A DNA stretch of 64,000 nucleotides from Paenibacillus sp. J31TS4 (GTDB lineage Bacteria > Bacillota > Bacilli > Paenibacillales > NBRC-103111), in assembly GCF_018403265.1 (NCBI RefSeq), contig NZ_BOSI01000001.1:186001-250000 (forward strand). Reading direction: 5' to 3'. Below the pieces are notes generated by a model. The model searched no databases, was not told the origin of the DNA, and saw only the letters and a program-made list of their open reading frames with translations. The position numbers and the translations under genes are program-made. Positions 59,287-64,000 of the stretch are shown here, piece after piece. Within the stretch, counting starts at the first letter, position 1. The number at the start of each line of letters is the position of its first letter.

Positions 59287-60927
59287 TTGTCTGAGAGCAA
59301 AGCATTAATCGTTGTGGAGCCGGAGCGCGAAGAAAAAGAGACACCGATCCACCGCGGATGGGTGCTTGGTATCTTTCTGCTCGGCGCCTTCGTCACCATC
59401 TTGAACCAAACGCTGCTGAACGTAGCGATTCCGCACCTGATGAACGACTTCAACACGTCGGCCAGCACGATCCAATGGCTGTCGACCGGGTTCATGCTGG
59501 TCAACGGCATCGTCATTCCGATCTCGGCATTTTTGATCGGGACGTTCACGACAAGGCAGCTGTTTTTATCGGCCATGACGTCCTTTACGGTCGGCAGCTT
59601 GATCTGCGCCTTCTCGCCTTCATTCGCAGTCATGATGATCGGGCGGGTCATCCAGGGCCTCGGCGCGGGGATCATGATGCCGCTCATGATGACGGTCATT
59701 CTGAACATCTATCCGCCGGAGGTACGCGGCAGAGCGATGGGCACCATCGGCATCGCGATGTTCTTCGCCCCGGCGATCGGTCCGACGCTGTCGGGCTGGA
59801 TTATCGAGCACTTTAGCTGGCGGCTGCTGTTCTATGTGGCGCTGCCTATCGCCATCCTCGATATTATACTGGCTGTTTTCTTCTTGAAAAATGTAACAAA
59901 GCAGACGAAGCCGAGCTTCGATATGCCCGGCTTTCTCGCCTCGACGATCGGCTTCGGCTCCCTGCTGTACGGAATCAGCGAGGCCGGCAGCAAGGGGTGG
60001 ACCGATCCCATCGTGCTGACCACCATCGTGCTCGGCGTCGTCTTTGTCCTCTTGTTCATCGCAAGAGAGCTGACAACAGACAAGCCGCTGCTCGATTTGC
60101 GGGTATTTAAGTACAGTATGTTCTCCCTCAGTGCAGCGATCAGCTGCATCGTCAACATGGCGATGTTCGGCGCGACGATTCTCGTGCCGATCTATGTGCA
60201 GAACATTCGGGGCTACTCGCCTCTCGAGGCGGGTCTGCTGATGCTGCCCGGCGCGCTCTTGATGGGGATCATGTCTCCGATTTCCGGGGCACTGTTCGAC
60301 AAGTTCGGGATCAAGCCGCTCGCCATCATCGGCCTCGGCATTACCGCCATAACGACGTGGGAGTTCACCAAGCTGAATGCCGACACGACTTATTCGACGC
60401 TTATGTGGCTGTACACGTTCCGCATGTTCGGCATGTCGTTCATCTCGATGACCATCATGACGACAGGCTTGAACCAGATTCCGCGGGAGCTGGCAAGCCA
60501 CGGGACGGCCGCCTCGAATACTGCGCGGCAGATCGCCTCGTCGATCGGGACCGCCGTTCTGGTTACGGTTATGACAAGACGGACAACGTATCATATGGGG
60601 GAATACCAGAACACCGTCACGTCGACCAACCCGAGCCTGTACGACTCGTTCCAGTCGCTCAGCGCGGCATTCGGCGCCAAGCTCGGCGGATCGGTCGAGC
60701 AGGGGCATGCCTATGCCATCTCGATCCTGAATGGCCTTGCGACCAAAATGTCCACCATTCAGGGCATCAACGACGCCTTCGTGGTGGCGACCGGGCTGAC
60801 GATCCTCGCGCTCATCGGCTCGCTGTTCTTCCGGCGCGTGCCCCATGGACAGAACGCGACGCGCGTCGTCGAAGCGGCCGTGAAAAAGGCGGTTCCGGTG
60901 ACCGAGGTTCGGACGGGCGGCAAATAG
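59287..60927 (+). CDS. DHA2-family (EmrB/QacA) multidrug efflux MFS transporter
   Basis: 546 residues with 14 helices. Motif patches: TLLNVAIPHLMNDFNTSASTIQWL in helix 1, GRVIQGLGAGIMMPLMMTVI in helix 4, FFAPAIGPTLSGWI (motif C) in helix 5. It exports lipophilic drugs or phenolic/quinone compounds with the EmrA-type partner. A TTG start at 59287 has AAGGAGG upstream. Part of a MarR-EmrA-EmrB-flavodoxin operon. Confidence 0.92.
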   Translation: MSESKALIVVEPEREEKETPIHRGWVLGIFLLGAFVTILNQTLLNVAIPHLMNDFNTSASTIQWLSTGFMLVNGIVIPISAFLIGTFTTRQLFLSAMTSFTVGSLICAFSPSFAVMMIGRVIQGLGAGIMMPLMMTVILNIYPPEVRGRAMGTIGIAMFFAPAIGPTLSGWIIEHFSWRLLFYVALPIAILDIILAVFFLKNVTKQTKPSFDMPGFLASTIGFGSLLYGISEAGSKGWTDPIVLTTIVLGVVFVLLFIARELTTDKPLLDLRVFKYSMFSLSAAISCIVNMAMFGATILVPIYVQNIRGYSPLEAGLLMLPGALLMGIMSPISGALFDKFGIKPLAIIGLGITAITTWEFTKLNADTTYSTLMWLYTFRMFGMSFISMTIMTTGLNQIPRELASHGTAASNTARQIASSIGTAVLVTVMTRRTTYHMGEYQNTVTSTNPSLYDSFQSLSAAFGAKLGGSVEQGHAYAISILNGLATKMSTIQGINDAFVVATGLTILALIGSLFFRRVPHGQNATRVVEAAVKKAVPVTEVRTGGK

Positions 60928-60983
60928 CCTCCCGCCGAGCAGCGGCATCCGTTTGATTCAAGATTAGAAAGGACGTTGCTTAC

Positions 60984-61520
60984 ATGAAAATTTATGTCGT
61001 CTATGACAGCGAGAACGGCCACACCGAAGTGCTGGCCAAGTCCGTTGCGGAAGGAGCCGGACAGGTCGACGGGGCGGAGGTGCTGCTCCGGCATGTCCGG
61101 GATGCGCAGGTGCGCGAACTCGATGACGTGGATGCGATCATCTGGGGCTGCCCCGGGCACTTCGGCACGATCAGCGCCGGCCTCAAAACGTGGATCGACA
61201 AGCTGGGTTACACGTGGGCGAAAGGAAAGCTGATCGGCAAAGTAGGGGCCGCCTTCTGTACGACAGCGACCGTTCATGGCGGCATCGAGATGACGCTGTG
61301 GAACCTGATTACGCCGATGCTGCACAACGGCATGATTATCGTAGGTTTGCCGGGGAATATCCCGGAAAACGTCATGTATGGCTCGTATTACGGCTGCGGC
61401 ATTACTTGCCCGGTCGAAGAAAGCGCGGACGCACCGCCCAATCTGCCGACCGAATCGGATCTCGCGCTCGGTCGGGCGCTTGGCCGCCGCGTAGCGGAGA
61501 TTGCCGGCAAGCTAGCCTGA
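60984..61520 (+). CDS. Flavodoxin-family NAD(P)H:quinone oxidoreductase (WrbA-like)
   Basis: 178 residues. The FMN phosphate loop is [19 protein letters not shown] (8-26), then [24 protein letters not shown] and [33 protein letters not shown], the typical flavin-stacking and WrbA-type segments. Such enzymes reduce quinones by two electrons and so avoid radical formation. Being directly after an EmrAB-type pump under a MarR repressor, it supports a role in quinone or phenolic resistance. AAAGGACG precedes the ATG. Confidence 0.87.
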   Translation: MKIYVVYDSENGHTEVLAKSVAEGAGQVDGAEVLLRHVRDAQVRELDDVDAIIWGCPGHFGTISAGLKTWIDKLGYTWAKGKLIGKVGAAFCTTATVHGGIEMTLWNLITPMLHNGMIIVGLPGNIPENVMYGSYYGCGITCPVEESADAPPNLPTESDLALGRALGRRVAEIAGKLA

Positions 61521-61551
61521 TCGGCGCCTGAAGCAGAGAGGAGGAAACGAG

Positions 61552-62124
61552 ATGGAGATTGTCATCCTGCTCGTCGCTCTTTTGGTGGCGCTCGTCGTAC
61601 TGATTCCGCTGAACCTGAGAATGGCCAAGGTGGGCCGTAAGGATCGCCCCGATGATCAGGGGAAGGCCGCGCAGCAAAGCGGAGCTTCCTCGGAAACGCG
61701 GACTTCCGCAACCGGCCAAGCGGCACCGGCAGCTCGTGCTGCCGCACAACCGGGTGCAGAACCGGAGGTGACGGTTCGCCAGGCGGAAACTCGGCAAGAG
61801 AATGGCGGGCGAGTCACCGACGCGCCCCCTGCGAGCCGAGCGGACGCTGAACCGGCGCCCGCTCCGACCGAAGCGCCCTTGCCTTCTCCCCCAGGCGAGA
61901 CGACATCCCGTCCTGCCCGCGGATCGGTCGCTCCACCGGCCAATAGACCGGAAGCCGGAGCCGAAGAGGCGGACGACGAGGCCTACCGAAAAGCGCTGCG
62001 CGAAGCGCTCCGTCCCGCATCAAAAGCGGCGGATCCGCAGCAAGCGGAGGCGTACAGCGATCATGACTATCGGGACATGCTGCGCACCATGAGCCGTTCC
62101 CGCGAGAAAAAGAATCAGGATTAA
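61552..62124 (+). CDS. Single-helix membrane protein with a Pro/Ala-rich tail
   Basis: 190 residues: N-terminal membrane helix (2-22), then a disordered Ala/Pro/Glu-rich region (about 40-140) and a short charged C-terminal segment (DDEAYRKALREALR ... DHDYRDMLRTMSRSR) that may form helices. GAGGAGG precedes the ATG. I do not recognise a family. It lies 31 bp after the flavodoxin gene and could be the last gene of that operon. Confidence 0.65.
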   Translation: MEIVILLVALLVALVVLIPLNLRMAKVGRKDRPDDQGKAAQQSGASSETRTSATGQAAPAARAAAQPGAEPEVTVRQAETRQENGGRVTDAPPASRADAEPAPAPTEAPLPSPPGETTSRPARGSVAPPANRPEAGAEEADDEAYRKALREALRPASKAADPQQAEAYSDHDYRDMLRTMSRSREKKNQD

Positions 62125-62374
62125 AGAAAACCAGCCTCCGGCAAGGAGGAGACGGCGGCAGCCGGACGCGAGATTGTCGCGTTCGGCTTTCGTCATGTCT
62201 GGCCGCCTCAGGGCCGGAGCCCGAAATGAGTGTGCCATTTCCCGGGGAAGCGCAGAGCTCGAGCCGGATCGCGGGCGTTCGACGGGGCAGAGTGCCAATC
62301 CTCCCGGCGGGAAAAGGCGTAGCAAACCGGCCGACCGCTTCATACATAATAGTAAACCGGTACGGGAGGCTGCC

Positions 62375-63142
62375 ATGGAAGCTCGAAACATCAGGCCAAA
62401 TACCAAATTAGGCAAAGCCAAATATTTGCTTGACCATGCCGAATTGAGTCTGCACGTCCCCGACACGGCTTCCGCGACAAAGGAGGAGCTTCTCTGGTTT
62501 CTTGACAAATACCGCATGGTCTATGTCAAGCCGAATAACGGGACGGGAGGACACGGCGTCCTGAAGGTGCGCGTCTCCCGGGGAGGACGCTATTCGTATC
62601 AGGTCGGCAAGCAGAAACGGACGTTTTCCTCCTACGAGGAGCTGTATCGTTCGCTGGCGAAGCGCCTCGCCTCGCGGAGGCATCTGGTGCAGCGCGGGAT
62701 CCGGCTGCTGCGTTACGACAAGAGGCCGTTCGATATCCGGGTGATGATTCAGAAGAATCTGAAAGGGGAATGGGAGAACACGGGGATTATCGCACGGATC
62801 GCCTATCCCGGCAAGGTCGTGACGAACTATCACAGCGGCGGGACTCCTATCGACGTGAGGATTCCGCTCAAGCCGCATATCGAGGAGGAGAGGCTGGAAG
62901 AGACGGTGGAAAAGCTGGAGAAGTTCGGTCACGCCATCGCCAGCTATATCGGCAAAGGCTACCCGAAGGTGACAGCAATCGGCGTGGACGTAGCACTGGA
63001 TAGGGAGCTTCGGCCCTGGATTATTGAAGTCAATACGAAACCGGATCCATACATCTTCAAGAAGCTGAAGGACAAATCCGTCTTTCACCGGGTCATCCGT
63101 TACGTAAGAGCCCATCGCAAGGCGGCAAGACACGATACGTGA
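62375..63142 (+). CDS. YheC/YheD-family ATP-grasp protein (spore coat associated)
   Basis: 255 residues: ATP-grasp features YVKPNNGTGGHGVLKV (nucleotide-binding glycine loop), LVQRGI, FDIRVMIQKN, and the metal-binding end VDVALDRELRPWIIEVNTKPDPYIF. YheC and YheD are spore-coat-associated proteins in Bacillus. The start at 62375 has CGGGAGG four bases upstream; 67 in-frame codons upstream are compositionally odd and lack a site. This gene supports a spore-forming host. Confidence 0.86.
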   Translation: MEARNIRPNTKLGKAKYLLDHAELSLHVPDTASATKEELLWFLDKYRMVYVKPNNGTGGHGVLKVRVSRGGRYSYQVGKQKRTFSSYEELYRSLAKRLASRRHLVQRGIRLLRYDKRPFDIRVMIQKNLKGEWENTGIIARIAYPGKVVTNYHSGGTPIDVRIPLKPHIEEERLEETVEKLEKFGHAIASYIGKGYPKVTAIGVDVALDRELRPWIIEVNTKPDPYIFKKLKDKSVFHRVIRYVRAHRKAARHDT

Positions 63143-63222
63143 TAGCGAGCGCTGCCCGAGCAACCCGCTAGACGGGAGTGGGACTTCGTCATTCCCGTGG
63201 CAACGACGAAGCAGCTGCCCAG

Positions 63223-63276
63223 AAGCCAACAAGCCGCCGGTCGTCCAAAGGACGATGCCGGCGGCTTGTTGGCTTG
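63223..63276 (+). terminator. Very long hairpin after the YheC/D gene
   Basis: Perfect 18-base arms (AAGCCAACAAGCCGCCGG start, CCGGCGGCTTGTTGGCTT end) enclose an inner stem TCGTCC/GGACGA with an AAA loop, 24 pairs in all. There is no T-run after it, so it may act as a strong processing or termination element. It lies between convergent genes. Confidence 0.6.
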
Positions 63277-63367
63277 GGAGAGGGCTTCCGGCGGAGCCGG
63301 GCGCCTGCCCGCAAGGAGACGGGGGGACGGGGAGCTTTATGTAGGGGCCTCCTGCCAGGCGGCCGTT

Positions 63368-63610
63368 TTAGAACAGGGAGAGGGCTAGCGTGTCCGTCCA
63401 CTTCTTGGAGTACAGAATGGCGTCGCTGCCGACGATTTCGATGCTGTCGAGCGTATCGAGGAATTTTTTGACGGTCCGTTTGCCGGTCTTGATTTTCCGG
63501 TCCAGAATATCGACTAGCGTATCGATCAGCTTATTGTTGGGCTTTTTCCCCTTATTATCGATAATATATACGGGTATTTGTTGATCACTGAATTGGATGA
63601 TGGTTTTCAT
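63368..63610 (-). CDS. Small hypothetical protein
   Basis: 80 residues, AT-rich compared with the neighbours. A mixed beta/alpha pattern (TIIQFSDQQIPVYIID, KLIDTLVDILDRKIKTGKRTVKKFLDTLD, IVGSDAILYSKKWTDTLALSLF) without membrane segments. AGGAGG lies ten bases before the ATG, which supports it as a real gene. I do not recognise it. Confidence 0.65.
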   Translation of the reverse strand: MKTIIQFSDQQIPVYIIDNKGKKPNNKLIDTLVDILDRKIKTGKRTVKKFLDTLDSIEIVGSDAILYSKKWTDTLALSLF

Positions 63611-63758
63611 TCGAACTACCTCCTATTCGCGTTATATGAAAATAGTATAAATTACGTATATTAAAATAGGATTAAAGAACGGCAACAAAATGAAAACAAA
63701 TTTCACCAATTGGTGTATAGTTAAAGCAAACGATCCCAAGCGCAGGAGGAGGATACGG

Positions 63759-64000
63759 ATGCAGGACGGGTTTATCGGCCATTCCATCACGGAAAGCGGC
63801 GTCTACAAGTCACTGTTCGACCATCATCCGGACGCCATCTACCTGATCGACCGGGAAGGGCGCTATCTTGATATGAACCCTTCCATGAAAGGGCTTACAG
63901 GTTATACGCTTGAAGAGTTGAACGAACGAACGGCTCACCGGCTGCTGGTGCCGGAGGAGTCTGCCCATCGCGAGTCCCGTCTACGGGCGGCGCTTGAAGG
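63759..64000 (+). CDS. PAS-domain signalling protein, N-terminal part (cut by window edge)
   Basis: The ATG at 63759 follows AGGAGGAGGA. The first 80 residues are a PAS domain: YKSLFDHHPDAIYLIDREG, YLDMNPSMKGLTGYTLEELN, then a PAC-like run. The output domain is outside the window; it may be a histidine kinase or a GGDEF enzyme. Confidence 0.85.
   Translation, partial: MQDGFIGHSITESGVYKSLFDHHPDAIYLIDREGRYLDMNPSMKGLTGYTLEELNERTAHRLLVPEESAHRESRLRAALE

Overview
This 64 kb window looks like chromosome of a moderately high-GC, spore-forming Firmicute of the Paenibacillaceae (Paenibacillus or Cohnella type). The evidence is indirect: Gram-positive Shine-Dalgarno sites (GGAGG) before nearly every gene, several TTG/GTG starts, a YheC/YheD spore-coat ATP-grasp protein, LytS/LytR, KhtTU, an LplABC-type sugar importer beside a membrane-bound AraC regulator, and no rRNA or tRNA to place it more closely. 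No CRISPR array, prophage or intact insertion sequence is visible.

Layout. 0-9 kb: the end of a sodium:solute symporter, an HD-domain protein, a small FAD oxidoreductase, the lytS-lytR two-component pair, a DUF485/acetate-type symporter pair behind a promoter with a cre-like site, and the khtU-khtT potassium efflux pair. 9-20 kb: two APH(3')-like kinases flanking a glycerophosphodiesterase/SLC45-type MFS operon, a three-domain XRE-LamG-VOC fusion, a double P-loop ATPase, exoA, an RlmA-type methyltransferase and a third APH-fold kinase.

20-25.6 kb is an AT-rich block: a strong promoter, a well-matched class I cyclic-di-GMP riboswitch with its own terminator, a FapA/DUF342 protein and a PAS-PAS-GGDEF-EAL enzyme. 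It reads as a self-contained c-di-GMP sensing and turnover unit, probably acquired. Its right edge carries 32 bp identical to the 3' end of an endonuclease-family gene at 33.2 kb. 25.7-31.2 kb returns to high GC: a beta-propeller protein, a frameshifted gene, an excisionase-like HTH gene with a helically phased operator array, a murG homologue and an EcsC protein. 31.3-34.1 kb is a second AT-rich patch with an ECF sigma-VOC fusion, a decayed IS1595-type transposase fragment and the endonuclease-family gene.

34-43.4 kb: a Tat-exported beta-helix protein, an ABC sugar importer (lipoprotein plus two permeases), its likely AraC-type sensor-regulator, and an aromatic-acid-exporter family protein. 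43.7-50.4 kb: a compact same-strand cluster of two ABC ATPases, three polytopic membrane proteins (one with an M1-peptidase-like outer domain lacking HExxH), an ECF sigma factor, and a membrane-anchored His/Ser/Gly-repeat protein. With the XRE-LamG-VOC gene, the phased-operator HTH/murG unit and the riboswitch block, this is among the best candidates for something undescribed.

50.5-63.1 kb: a GntR-sulfatase-MFS catabolic set; TetR with a methionine aminopeptidase; an acetyltransferase; a divergent NTF2-like/MarR pair around a perfect palindrome; a MarR-EmrA-EmrB-flavodoxin efflux/quinone-detoxification operon with its own palindrome; and a YheC/D protein. The window ends inside a PAS-domain signalling gene.
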